64,000 bases of DNA from Selaginella moellendorffii. Taxonomy: Eukaryota > Streptophyta > Lycopodiopsida > Selaginellales > Selaginellaceae. The position numbers were made by a program, and so were the translations under genes. Positions 52,101 to 64,000 of the stretch are shown piece by piece (positions within the stretch are counted from its first letter, which is position 1; every line of letters begins with the position of its first letter). The stretch lies in assembly GCF_000143415.4 (NCBI RefSeq), contig NW_003314282.1, forward strand, positions 1,609,767 to 1,673,766, given 5' to 3'. Under the pieces are notes generated by a model. The model saw only the letters and a program-made list of their open reading frames with translations. It was not told the DNA's origin and did no database searches.

Positions 52101-52928
52101 TATATTTCTATATCTCATACCTAGGGTATTACGTTATATTGGATAAGTATATAACTCGATGACATGAGTTTAATGTTTGGGTCTTGTGAAACGCAAGTTG
52201 AAAAGTGATTACTGGCAGCTTGGCGACTAGTGATTTCTTGTAGATTTTTGACACTTGCTTTGCTTAATGATGATTTAGCAATAATAAACTTACTTTATCA
52301 AATAGTATTGCGGAGGATCATGTTGTTAGACTTATATGGTTATCCCATCTTGGCATATTAACTTTATCTCTGTTAATATCATTTGGTTGCATATAGTTTG
52401 TGATGTTAGATTATATTGAGTCTTGGATGTAATGGATCACTCTTTAATGATGTGTTATTTATAATTGAGTTTAGTTGAAGGATTGGTCTTGGATACTAGG
52501 TATAGTATTTTTGACTTTGGTTAGTTTGGTTGCTAAAGAGTTTTAAGTGGTGATTTACTTTTGCTTTCATCAGCTCTGTTATGGTGTTGATGGCATTGAA
52601 GTGATGCCATGTCGTTGAAATTCAAGTGAGATGAAATGTCTCTTCGTATGATTGATATTGAGTTTCAGATAGTGTTGATGATTTGGTTATAGCTTTGTGT
52701 TATTAATATTCATACATTTGCTAATTAGTAACTATGTTGACATTCAAATGAGCTAAGTGGCAAGTTGAGTGTTATGTTCTAGATGAAATTGCTTAGTAGG
52801 GGTTGAGTTTTAGCTTTTCCTTCAAAAGTGATTTAGTCGTGGACTATGCTAGTTTTACGAGAAGAAGGATTAATGATTGATATTAGAATGTTTGAGTCTT
52901 TATTGGATTTGAGTTGGGGATATATTAA
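49185..52928 (+). mobile_element. Older LARD copy, left part (LTR plus noncoding interior)
   Basis: The LTR 49185-49848 (664 bp, internally deleted) and primer site TTTGGTATCAGAGG at 49849 are followed by about 3 kb of noncoding interior that aligns with the young LARD from 54074 onward. Differences are mostly C-to-T or G-to-A. The young LARD inserted at 52928/60215, and the older copy continues at 60215-60619. Confidence 0.83.
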
Positions 52929-54073
52929 TGTCGCGCATGTGACTTCGGGTATCGAAAGTTACCTGTCGACTAGTCCTTACGGACACTCTTACCTTACTGC
53001 CACGATGGCAGGAGGTCGGTATTGCTGGACCCGTTATCAGTTTCCCACTTGAGCTAGTTGAGAAACTGGTCAATGACCGTGTACTTAGATCGGATAAACA
53101 TAAGGTAGGAACCCTATGTGTTTCTTGCTGAGCATACTCGGCCTGGTTTGAGAAACTCCTGTCATTGGCTTGCACTTGCTAGTATCAAGAACCCCCGCGA
53201 TATTGAGATTGGTCCCTCAATATCGCTAGATGATAGCTTACCGTGTCTGCCAAACACCCTCGCTATCATGCCCTTTGTGTTAGTCTCATTTCGGTCCCAA
53301 ATGCTATTTATGGAAAGTGTCTAGATTTGCTCATTTGGCATATCTACGGAATGTAGAGATCGGCCTGAACACAATGGTGTTCGTCCCGTGTCCAAATTCG
53401 CAATCTAAGGACATTCCATATTTAGTAAGTTTCGAGCTTGTCCCAGAAACTAACTCCTGATACTAAGGGAGGCTTGGGGTGAAAGCCCAAAGCGTGTGTT
53501 CCTCAAGGGGGGGGGGCTATGGGGGGTTCCAAATGTATAGTAGGGATAGTGGGTAGGTCGGGCATGGCCGACCAACCTGAGGCATAGTCTAGCTCCCGCT
53601 TGCGTGCCTGTCCTTGTTCTGCGTCCGGCTTGGGTCTAAGCCCAAGTTCCATTCCATGCTAGTTGGTGGAGTACCCATATCCTCGCGTTAGGCCACCGGT
53701 ATGCCGAAATAGCGCCAGACTCTGTTTGGCTCCGTTTTGCGTGCTGGTCCTGGCATTGGGATGCTGGTTGCTCTAGGACTGTTCCAAGTCGCTCCGGGCT
53801 CCTGTCCCTTCGCTCCTTGGGCTATATGCTCGGGAGTTGCTCCGTGGTCCGGTTTCATCACTCCTTGGCGTCACGCTTGGGAGTTTGGCACCGTTCCTTC
53901 GTTCAGTGGCCCAAGGCCCTGAACCTCGGGTTCCTATGGACACGTGGCATGGACACGTGGTATGTGACATGTGGCATCTGTCACGTGGCACAAAGAGGGT
54001 TTAGGTTCCGCTTCGTGGTGTTATCCTATGGTAAATCACCATAGGATAAAGGGTCAAAACCAGGTGCGCTACA
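52929..54073 (+). repeat. 5' LTR of young LARD
   Basis: Starts TGTCGCGCAT, ends GTGCGCTACA. Contains the shared GTGAAAGCCCAAAGCG, G tract and GGTTCCAAATGTATAGTAGGG segment (53479-53550) and CACGTGGCAT repeats near 53940-53990. Confidence 0.95.
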
Positions 54074-54074
54074 T

Positions 54075-54086
54075 TTGGTATCAGAG
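54075..54086 (+). other. Primer-binding site of young LARD
   Basis: TTGGTATCAGAG directly after the LTR end, matching the initiator-Met tRNA primer site. Confidence 0.85.
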
Positions 54087-57000
54087 GATGAGTCTCAGCG
54101 AGTACTATTCAATGAGATTGGGCAACTAGTCTCGTTGCATACGCAGAGATGAAAACGATGATCCGAGTGGGTACACGTTTTGGTGCAAAGACTTCGCATT
54201 GGTTCCTTGGGATAGGTTTTGGGTTACCTTGTTGTACCTTATGATGTGAGCTTGCGCTTGGGCTCATAGGATGGATTGGAGATGTTCCATTTGCACGAGT
54301 TTGAGCTTGGGCTCGTGAGTGAGGCGCATTAGCAACTTGAGGTTACACTTTAAGTTGGCAGGATTAATGTAAGCCTATCGATGGTTCCAGTGGTTCCATG
54401 AGTTGTTCCATGTACCATGGGTGAAAGTAAACTTTCCCTGAGTTTGCTATGAGTGGCAAATAGGCTGGTCCGTAGCTGTTTAGCACGGCACTAGTGGATC
54501 CTTCCTAGGCATGATTATAATTGGATCAGTCAAGACTGTAGGGAATAGTCTATTGGTTCAAGTAATCATTGCCGTGCTCTCTCATAAACTTTTCTTCGAT
54601 TGAACTGAAGGCAGTGCGAAAGCAAGCTTGAGGTTTGGTCAAAGATGAGACCGAAAAGAGAGTCATCGAGGACGGAGGATCAAATACGTAAATCATTTTC
54701 TCTTCTTGGAGAGATGATTTGCAACGAGGTGTTAACTCATTGCTTGTGTTCACATTATGCAAGCAAGAGTCCCTACCTTGATGCATGTTGGAAGTGATGG
54801 TCTTACAAGTGGTGAGTTATGGGATGGATAGTGGTGAAACACTAAACCATTTTGTCTAGGCTCGCTATTGAAAGACTTGGGTTGCAATGCTCAATTCTTT
54901 TCCGGGGAACCTTGCTATTGCTCCTTGAGTAGCTTGGTGTTGGATTAGTGTTGAGTTTGGTCGGAAAGAGAGTGGCATGAGCTTGTCCGTGTTGTGAACA
55001 AAAGTTAGTGGTGTTGGGTGTCGTAAACCTCTATTGGTGGAGTGTGGCATTTATGTTGCATTTGGTCGAATCGAGTTGACACTTGATACTCACATAAACA
55101 TTTGTAGTAATGACATTGGCATTGCTCGTGGTGTTGCTCAATTGATGATCAAGTCATTGTGATGCTTATATCATATCCATGTGATAAAGAGTAATGCGTT
55201 TACGAAGTTGCTTGGGTAAATGATGATCAACCCCAAAGTGGTTGATGGACAAGCTAGTCTACTTACACGAAGTAGCATTGTAGTAGCTTTGATTGGATTC
55301 TCTATAGTGGTCCATTATGCTAAGCTTAAGTAGGTACCTTGTTTCCTTAAGTTTGCCCACTAAGGTGTTGGAAAAGGGTTGTAGCATTCATTTGCTATAG
55401 CTTGTCGGTTGATCCGTTAGCACTTGGAGTAGATTGTTGGATGGAGAAGATGTGGAGTTGGGGCATTGACGTCACTAGCACTTGTGTTAGTGGAAGTGGC
55501 ATTGTTATTTCAAGTGATGAGGAATTTTCCTTGGACCTTGATTTTTCCATGTCATTTTTCTTGTTAGTGTTTTGGCTTCACATTGGATCTTGAAGATGAT
55601 TGAAGAAGAGTGTTAGTGCAATGTGGATATCCGAAGATGTGGTCTTCGTGATCAAGCCTTGGATGTTCATTTTGCACTTTGCGGATGTCGGAGTTGGATG
55701 TCAGGAAAATGGGCAAAGATGTTCGATGCTTAAGCATGCTATTGGGTCATGAGAATTTGTGTTGAGGTGAATCTATGTGAAGTTGTTGGTAGGAGGAAGT
55801 TGGTTGAGTCCTGAAAGTTTGCATTCCTGGATTGAGAGTCATTCTTTCTCTAGGATGGAAAATTTTCCACAAATTTTCTTAGACTTTTCCAATGGCTGAT
55901 CTATTGATCACTTTGCTCGAAAACCATTCCATTTTCGAAAGCCAGTACAAACTAGTGAAGGGGTTGGAGTTGACTTCGGTTGGCTTAGATCTTAGTAGGT
56001 AGTTTGTATGATGTGACCCGAAAGGGATGCTAACTTTTGGGGCTAAAGCAATTGAGTTGGATAGAGTCTGGAGTTGGTGTAGAAAAGTGGCCGCTGCACT
56101 TTTCTAAGAAAGGTGACTCTTATGCCTTTCTTTTGTAGCATTATGCTCGGTGGCAGGTTGCACCTTGCATTTCGCTAAGACTCTATGAGAGTAGTGAGCT
56201 CTCACTGATCTTGACTTAGTCTTGGCAGCCCTGCACCTTGGCTAAGGATGGTGATGTCCAACTTAGTTGTTTGAGGTTGAGATGTTGGTACCCGTACTAT
56301 AGCTTTGTCTATGAGGAGGTTGTGTACCGATGTGAGTTCATCTCATGGTCTTCACTTTAGTTTCGACTGAGTGTTGATCATGCATAGCTAGCCTCTTCAA
56401 GGCATGCTCAGAGCTAGTGGCTAAATGTTTTAGTGAGCTTATTACGGTTGAGTTGGATTCGAGTGGTCATTTAGTTTGTGCTTGTCCATGAACTTTTATC
56501 TCATGTTTGAGGTATTATGTTTATGCTAGATAAGTATATAACTTGATGACAAGAGTTGGTGTTTGAGTCTTGTGAACGCAAGTTGAGGAGTGATTGTTAG
56601 TTGCTTTGCGACTAGTGATTACTTGTAGACTTCATCAAGGACCGTTGACACTTGCTTTGCTCGATGATGATTTAGCAGTGGTGGGCTTGCTTTACCGAAT
56701 AGTGTTGCGGAGGATCGTGTCGTTAGACATACATGGGTTTTCCATGTTGACATGTCGACTCTACCTCTGTCGATATCATTTGGTTACATTTAGTCCGTAG
56801 TGTTGGATTTCATTGAGTCTTGGACGTGGTGAATCACTCCTTGATGATGTGTTATCTGTAACTGAGTATTGTTAGAGGATTGGTCTCGGTTACTAATTAA
56901 AGTATCTTCGACCTTGGTTAGCTTGGTTGCTGGAAAGCTCCGAGTGGTGATTCACTCATGCTTTCTTCTAGCTTTGTTTTGGTGTTGATGGCATTAAAGT

Positions 57001-59056
57001 GATGTTTTGTCATTGACATTGTTGATATTGAGATCTGAGTGAAATGAGATATCCTTCCTAGGATTGATATTGAGTTTCATTAGTCTTGATGAATATAGTG
57101 TTGATGATTTGGTTATAGCTTTGTGTTGTTGGCATTCGTGCATTTGCTAGTTAGCAACTGTGTTGACGTTCAAACGAACTGAGTGGCAAGTTGAGTTAGT
57201 TGTGTTCTAGACGAGATTATTTAGTAGAGGGTTGAGCTTTAGCTTTTCCTTGAAAAGTGATTTAGTCGTGGACTATGCTAACTCTACGAGAAGAAGAGTT
57301 AGTGATCGATATTAGAATGTTGAGTCCTTGCTGGATTTGAGTTCGGAATATAGCAATCATTAATGATTCTTTTTGAGCTTGTTATGAAGTGAGTTACGTC
57401 TTGCTATAGATGGATTCATGGAGGATCGTTTGATGATCACTTGTTAAGCATAGCTTCGTTATGCTTAGCTTTTGGATTGATGCAGAAATGCTCTTCATTA
57501 GCTTTGGCATTATGAAGTTTGGCTTATGGATGTGTTGAGGAAGATATTGTGGGTTGCACCATGATTTCTTCTTTAGCATTGAAGTTAGCTTCTATGAAAC
57601 TCGTGATCATTATTAGGCAAGACTTAGTTATAGGCTTCTTCGAGCTTTTAGTTCTTGAGTTTTGTGCTCATTGTTCCATTTGTTAGAAGTTGTTGGGGAA
57701 GGCATTTTGGCTCATTAGCTTCGATGTTGAAGTTGGTTTTTGCATCTGGCAATCATTGGTGATGATTGACTATCATCTAGGGTAGTTGATTATCCTTATC
57801 ACAAGTTTTGCTTGATTATTGTTGGTTTGGAATTATTTGCTATTCTTCGGGATGGTAGATTCTTTCTTCAACGATGATTATACATCACTACATTGATGGG
57901 CTGATTGACGATCTTTCATGATAGTTAGTTGTTCTCTTTGATGGCTTTTGGCTTTTCGCAATACCACATGTTCTTTGTGGTTTGCTCTGGATTGGTCTCT
58001 TGGGTTTGAGACATCAGTAGGATGTTGCTAACACTTGCTTAGGCAACTTGAGTTCCTTGGTGTTATTGGCTGGGATCTATCTGGATTGGCTAGTGCGATG
58101 ATTGGCATGAACACTATATTTGTTTGCTTTGCAACATTCATTTTGTTCTGTTGATTATTGCTTGAGTTAGTTTTGATAGATTTGGATGTTATTTCCTTTG
58201 GGTGATACATTCGCGAGCATTTTGCTTGTCAATCAATGATACTTTGTGTTCTTTGAGTTATCTTTCGTAAGTTGTTTGGCATTCTATCTGCAATCTTTGA
58301 TAGTTACGTTTGGTCATTAAGTTTTCTTGATGATACACTTGCTATTGAATTTTGTTGGATGGTCATTCCTATGTTTTCCAATGATAGTGATCTTGGTGGT
58401 TCTTATACTATAATACTAGTTTATCGGATGATAACTTATTTGGAATACATTTGTGTTCTCATCTAAGCTTTATTCACTGATAATTACATATCTAAGATAT
58501 CATTGTCTATGATTTTGATATTGTCCATCTATTGATCTTTGAGTTTGGGCCAGTATAGGCAGACTGGCTTCGGCACTTCGTGTGCATGTTGAAATCTCTA
58601 GTCATGGGGTAGCTACTGTCGACTGGTCACATAACCCGCCTCTCTGTCGATGTTCCTTGTTCCGTGAAAGGGCGTGACCGTGTAAACAACTCTAAACTGC
58701 CTGTTGACAGTAGTCTATCTAAACCTTACCGACGGGTTTGGTTTCTTTGCTTAGGAGGGTTGGGGCCTCTGGCTTCTCTCTCTATGTCCCTGCGGGCAGG
58801 GGCATATCACACTTTTGTAAGCTGGGTGACTCCCAGAGCAGCAAGGGTGGCTGACTCCGTTGGTCATTTCCTTGTCGGCGACGGCCGGAAGGTGTCTGAG
58901 CTGGTAGCGCATCCGCGTTAGACAAAGAGGTTCCCCCTAACTCATTTAAGTTGGTGCATTTCTCACATAGTGTGAGTACCGTGAACTTTTTATGGAGTTG
59001 TTTCCTTGGCGGTATTCTAGACTGGAGTATGCATCGACGAGGACGTCGATCTTCCC

Positions 59057-59069
59057 AAGGGGGGGAGAG
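59057..59069 (+). other. Polypurine tract of young LARD
   Basis: AAGGGGGGGAGAG immediately before the 3' LTR start TGTCGCG. Confidence 0.85.
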
Positions 59070-60214
59070 TGTCGCGCATGTGACTTCGGGTATCGAAAGT
59101 TACCTGTCGACTAGTCCTTACGGACACTCTTACCTTACTGCCACGATGGCAGGAGGTCGGTATTGCTGGACCCGTTATCAGTTTCCCACTTGAGCTAGTT
59201 GAGAAACTGGTCAATGACCGTGTACTTAGATCGGATAAACATAAGGTAGGAACCCTATGTGTTTCTTGCTGAGCATACTCGGCCTGGTTTGAGAAACTCC
59301 TGTCATTGGCTTGCACTTGCTAGTATCAAGAACCCCCGCGATATTGAGATTGGTCCCTCAATATCGCTAGATGATAGCTTACCGTGTCTGCCAAACACCC
59401 TCGCTATCATGCCCTTTGTGTTAGTCTCATTTCGGTCCCAAATGCTATTTATGGAAAGTGTCTAGATTTGCTCATTTGGCATATCTACGGAATGTAGAGA
59501 TCGGCCTGAACACAATGGTGTTCGTCCCGTGTCCAAATTCGCAATCTAAGGACATTCCATATTTAGTAAGTTTCGAGCTTGTCCCAGAAACTAACTCCTG
59601 ATACTAAGGGAGGCTTGGGGTGAAAGCCCAAAGCGTGTGTTCCTCAAGGGGGGGGGGCTATGGGGGGTTCCAAATGTATAGTAGGGATAGTGGGTAGGTC
59701 GGGCATGGCCGACCAACCTGAGGCATAGTCTAGCTCCCGCTTGCGTGCCTGTCCTTGTTCTGCGTCCGGCTTGGGTCTAAGCCCAAGTTCCATTCCATGC
59801 TAGTTGGTGGAGTACCCATATCCTCGCGTTAGGCCACCGGTATGCCGAAATAGCGCCAGACTCTGTTTGGCTCCGTTTTGCGTGCTGGTCCTGGCATTGG
59901 GATGCTGGTTGCTCTAGGACTGTTCCAAGTCGCTCCGGGCTCCTGTCCCTTCGCTCCTTGGGCTATATGCTCGGGAGTTGCTCCGTGGTCCGGTTTCATC
60001 ACTCCTTGGCGTCACGCTTGGGAGTTTGGCACCGTTCCTTCGTTCAGTGGCCCAAGGCCCTGAACCTCGGGTTCCTATGGACACGTGGCATGGACACGTG
60101 GTATGTGACATGTGGCATCTGTCACGTGGCACAAAGAGGGTTTAGGTTCCGCTTCGTGGTGTTATCCTATGGTAAATCACCATAGGATAAAGGGTCAAAA
60201 CCAGGTGCGCTACA
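59070..60214 (+). repeat. 3' LTR of young LARD
   Basis: Same length as, and without visible difference from, 52929-54073; followed by the ATTAA duplication. Confidence 0.95.
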
Positions 60215-60619
60215 ATTAATCATTGATGATTCTTTTCATGCTTGTTATGAAGTGAGTTACATTTTGCTATAGATGGATTCATAAAGGATCATTTAGTGAT
60301 CACTTGTTGAGTATAGCTCTATTGTGCTTTGCATTTATATTGATGCACATATACTCTTTATTAGCTTTGTATTATAAAGTTTAGCTTATGGATGTGTTGA
60401 GGAGGATATTGTGGATTGTATCATGATTCCTTCTTTAGCATTAAAGTTAGTTCATGTGGAACTCGTGATCTTTGTTAGGCAAGACTTAGCTATATACTTC
60501 TTTAAACTTTTGGTTCTTTGAGTTTTCATGCTCATTGTTCCATTTGTTAAGAGTTGTTAGGGAAGGCATTTTGGTTCATTAACTTTGATATTTAAGTTAA
60601 TATTTGCATTTGGCAATAC
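60215..60619 (+). repeat. Older LARD copy, right part
   Basis: Continues the interior interrupted at 52928 (aligns with 57358-57755 of the young copy) and stops abruptly at GGCAATACG, where an inverted LTR begins. Its own 3' LTR is missing. Confidence 0.8.
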
Positions 60620-63467
60620 GTGGTTTTCACCCTTTATCCTATGGTGTTTTACCATAGAATAACCACAAAGAGTGGAATTTAAACCCTTTATATGCTATGT
60701 GTCATATGCCACATGGCATATGCCACGTGTCCAAAGGACAATGGTGCGGAACCCAAATTTTAGGGCCTTGGGCCACTGAATGAAGGAAAGATGCCAAACT
60801 CCCAAGCATGGAGCCAAGGAGCAATGGCATTGGAGCATGGAACAACTCTCAAGCATACAGCCCAAGAAGCGAAAGGATAGGAGCATAGAGCAATTTGGAA
60901 TAGTCTTAGAGCATCTAACATCCCAATGTCAAGACTAGCACACAAAACAAAGCCAAATGGAGTTTGGTACTATTTTAGCATACTTGTGACCAATTGACAA
61001 TAGCTTACCCATGACTAAAGATTTCACTATGCACATAATGTGGCAAAGCCAATCTGCCTATACTGGCCAAACTCAAAGATCAATAGATGAACAATATTAA
61101 AGTCATAGACAATGATATCTTAGAGACTTAAGTATTAGTGATTAAATTTCAGATTAGAACACAAAAGTATTCCAAGTAAGTTATTATCCAATAAATCAGT
61201 ATTAGAGTATAGGAACCACCAAGATCACAATAGTTGGAAATATAAGATTCACCATCCAACAAAATTCAATAGCTAATGTATCATCAAGGAAATTCAATGA
61301 TAAAATTTAACTATTAAATATTTCAGATAGCATGCTACAACTTACGAAAGATAACTCAAAGAACACAAAGTATCATTGACTAGTAAGCAAAATGCTCGCG
61401 AATGTATCACCAAAGGAAATAACATCTAAATCAATTAGAACTAACTTGAGCAATAATTAGCAGAACAAAATGAATGTTGTAAAGTAAACAAACATTCAGT
61501 CATGCCAACTATCGCACTAGCCAATATGAATAGATTCCAGTCAACAATACAAAGGAACTCAAGTTTCTTAAACAAGTGTCAGCAACATCCTATTGATGTT
61601 TCAAACCCAAAGACCAATTCAGAGCAAACCACAAAGAACATGTGGTAATGCAAAAACACAGAAGCTATCAAAGATAACAATTAACCATTATGAAATATCA
61701 TTAATCCTCTCATCAAAAGAGAGATGCATAATCATTGTCAAAGAAGGAATCTACCATCCCGAAGAATGGTAACTCATTCTATATCAATAACAATCAAGCA
61801 AAACCTTTGACAAGGATAATCAATTATCCTAGATGATGGTCAATCATCACCAATGATTGTTAAATGCAAGTACTAACTTCAACATGGAAGCTATGAGCTA
61901 GAATGCCTTCCCCAACAATTTTTAACAAATGGAATAATGAGCATAAAAACTCAAGGAACTAAAAGTTCAAAGAAGTTTATATCCAAGTTGTGCCTAACAA
62001 TGATCACAAGTTTTGTATGAACTAACTTTAATGCTAAAGAAAAAATCATGGTATAATCAATATCCTTCTCAACACATCTATAAGCCAAACTTCATAATGT
62101 CAAAGTTAATGAAGAGCATATCTGCATCAATCTAAAAGCCAAGCACAATGAAGCTATACTTAACAAGTGATCATTAAACAATCCTCCATGAATTCATCTA
62201 TAGCAAAAAGTAATTCACTTCATAACAAGCTCAAAAAGAATCATCAATGATTGATATATTCCAACTCAAATCCAATAAGGATTCAAACATTCCAATACCA
62301 ATCACTAACTCTTCCTCTTGTAAAGATAGCATTGTCCATGACTAAATCACTTTTCAAGGAAAAGCTTAAAGATCAACCCCTACTAAACAATCTCGTCTAG
62401 AACACAACTAACACAACTTGCCACTCAGCTCGTTTAATAAGGCTATAGTATAGGTACTAACATCTTAACTTCAAACAACTAAGTTGGATATCACTATCCT
62501 CAGTTAAGGTGTAGGGCTATCAAGACCAAGTTAAGATCAATGAGAACTCATTACTTTCATAAAGTTTAACAAAATGCAAAGTGCAACCTACCACCAAACA
62601 CAATGCTATAGAAGAAAGGCACAAGGGTCACCTTTCTAGAGAAGTGTAATGGCCATTTTTCTACACCAACTCCAGATTCTATCCAACTCAATTGCTTTAG
62701 CCCCAAAAGTCAGCATCCCTTTTTAGGTCGCAACTACCTATTAAAGTCTAAGCTAACAAAAGTTCACTCTAAACCCTTCACTAGTTGTATTGGCTTACAA
62801 AAACGGAATGGTTTTCGGGCAAAATAATCAACAAATCAACTATTGGAAAAGTTTAAGAAAAATTTATGGAAAATTTTCCATCCTAGAGAAAAAATGACTC
62901 TTAGTCTAAGAATATATACTTTCAAGACTCAACCAACTTCCTCCTACCAACAACTTCACATATGTTCACCTCAACATAAATCCTCAAAACCCATAGTATG
63001 CTTAAGCCTCAAACATCATACCCATTTTTCAACATCTAACACCGATATTCATAAAATGCAAAATGAACATCTAAAGCTTGATCATGAAGGCCACATTTTT
63101 GGATATCCACATTGCACTAACACTTTTTTTTAACCATTTTCAAGATTCAATGTAAAGCCAAAACACTAACAAGAAAAATGACATGAAAAAACAAGCTTTA
63201 AGGAAAATTTCTCACCACTCAAAATAACAATGTCATCTCCACTAGCACAAGTGCTAGCAATGCTAATACCTCAACTTTACACTTTCACCATCCAATAATC
63301 TACTCCAAGTGCTAACGGATAAACCAACAAACCATAGCAAGTGAATGTTATGCCCTTTTCCAACACTTAATGAGCAAACCCTCAAGGAAATAAAGTACTA
63401 AATTAAGCTTAGCATAATGGACCATCATTGAGAATTCAGTTAAAGCTACTACAATGCTATTATATGT
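60620..63467 (-). mobile_element. Inverted, truncated LARD copy
   Basis: 60620-60975 is the complement of the last third of the LARD LTR (including the CACGTGGCAT-type repeats). 60976-63467 is the complement of the interior (compare 58600 back to about 55300). The first part of this LTR and the 3' end of the interior are deleted. No genes. The copy runs into the assembly gap. Confidence 0.83.
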
Positions 63468-64000
63468 NNNNNNNNNNNNNNNNNNNNNNNNNNNNNNNNN
63501 NNNNNNNNNNNNNNNNNNNNNNNNNNNNNNNNNNNNNNNNNNNNNNNNNNNNNNNNNNNNNNNNNNNNNNNNNNNNNNNNNNNNNNNNNNNNNNNNNNNN
63601 NNNNNNNNNNNNNNNNNNNNNNNNNNNNNNNNNNNNNNNNNNNNNNNNNNNNNNNNNNNNNNNNNNNNNNNNNNNNNNNNNNNNNNNNNNNNNNNNNNNN
63701 NNNNNNNNNNNNNNNNNNNNNNNNNNNNNNNNNNNNNNNNNNNNNNNNNNNNNNNNNNNNNNNNNNNNNNNNNNNNNNNNNNNNNNNNNNNNNNNNNNNN
63801 NNNNNNNNNNNNNNNNNNNNNNNNNNNNNNNNNNNNNNNNNNNNNNNNNNNNNNNNNNNNNNNNNNNNNNNNNNNNNNNNNNNNNNNNNNNNNNNNNNNN
63901 NNNNNNNNNNNNNNNNNNNNNNNNNNNNNNNNNNNNNNNNNNNNNNNNNNNNNNNNNNNNNNNNNNNNNNNNNNNNNNNNNNNNNNNNNNNNNNNNNNNN
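63468..64000. other. Assembly gap (533 N to window end)
   Basis: Unresolved bases. Confidence 0.99.

Larger units (their letters stand above)
52929..60214 (+). mobile_element. Young complete LARD (large noncoding LTR retrotransposon), 7,286 bp
   Basis: The LTRs 52929-54073 and 59070-60214 are both 1,145 bp and show no difference where I compared them. ATTAA is duplicated at 52924-52928 and 60215-60219. The primer site TGGTATCAGAGG follows the 5' LTR and a purine tract AAGGGGGGGAGAG precedes the 3' LTR. The 5-kb interior has no coding frame of note and no gag or pol motif. It must use enzymes from a partner element, probably of the gypsy-2 type whose LTR is related. The insertion is recent. 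Confidence 0.93.

Noticed and set aside
53737-54044. Small frames in the LARD LTR (and identical ones at 59878-60185)
   Set aside because: Duplicated only because the LTRs are identical; decayed in all older LTR copies, so not conserved as genes.

Overview
The window is nuclear DNA of a land plant. The evidence is a DYW-class PPR editing-factor gene, chromodomain Ty3/gypsy elements, an interstitial (CCCTAAA)n telomere-type tract and a decayed RRP5 copy. Introns that can be read directly are very short (38-57 bp), which suggests a seed-free vascular plant; a Selaginella-like lycophyte is my best guess, not proven. Most of the window is transposable elements nested in one another. Two assembly gaps (47656-48481 and 63468-64000) interrupt it.

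Layout. 1-7673: a minus-strand chromovirus (A) is interrupted by a plus-strand relative (B) with LTR, gag, pol and chromodomain, all broken by stops and frameshifts. 7674-21763: a 14,090-bp DNA transposon sits in the 3' LTR of B. It has 24-bp perfect terminal inverted repeats and a 4-bp TGAA target duplication, and the reconstructed empty site matches the intact 5' LTR of B. It carries two divergent genes: a minus-strand composite gene (ParB/sulfiredoxin-like region, a possible degenerate methyltransferase-like segment, acidic linker, FCP1/HAD phosphatase-like C-terminus) and a plus-strand DDE-like transposase gene, the latter broken by a TAG codon and a 593-bp TRIM. About 28 copies of a 22-bp palindrome are scattered through this transposon and I found none outside it. 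21764-23586: the rest of B's 3' LTR, then the gag start and 5' LTR of A. 23587-35320: LTR, LARD and TRIM fragments, a second decayed gypsy element (25286-30340), further gypsy fragments, and a LINE fragment split by a 1.2-kb TRIM/SMART element.

36026-46620 is the only gene-like stretch: an unrecognised minus-strand ORF, an intact intronless DYW-PPR gene containing 333-bp tandem repeats (37760-40798), a decayed PIF/Harbinger transposase, and an RRP5 (rRNA-processing S1/HAT protein) fragment that looks like a pseudogene. 46620-63467 is LTR-element territory again. It includes a complete, very young non-coding LTR element (LARD, 52929-60214, two 1145-bp LTRs in which I saw no difference, ATTAA duplication) inserted into an older copy of its own family, next to a third, inverted copy.

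The main discovery candidate is the 14-kb transposon: a transposase plus a ParB/phosphatase-like accessory gene, with an element-specific palindrome that repeatedly lies 9-11 nt upstream of the 3' splice site in minimal introns of that accessory gene.
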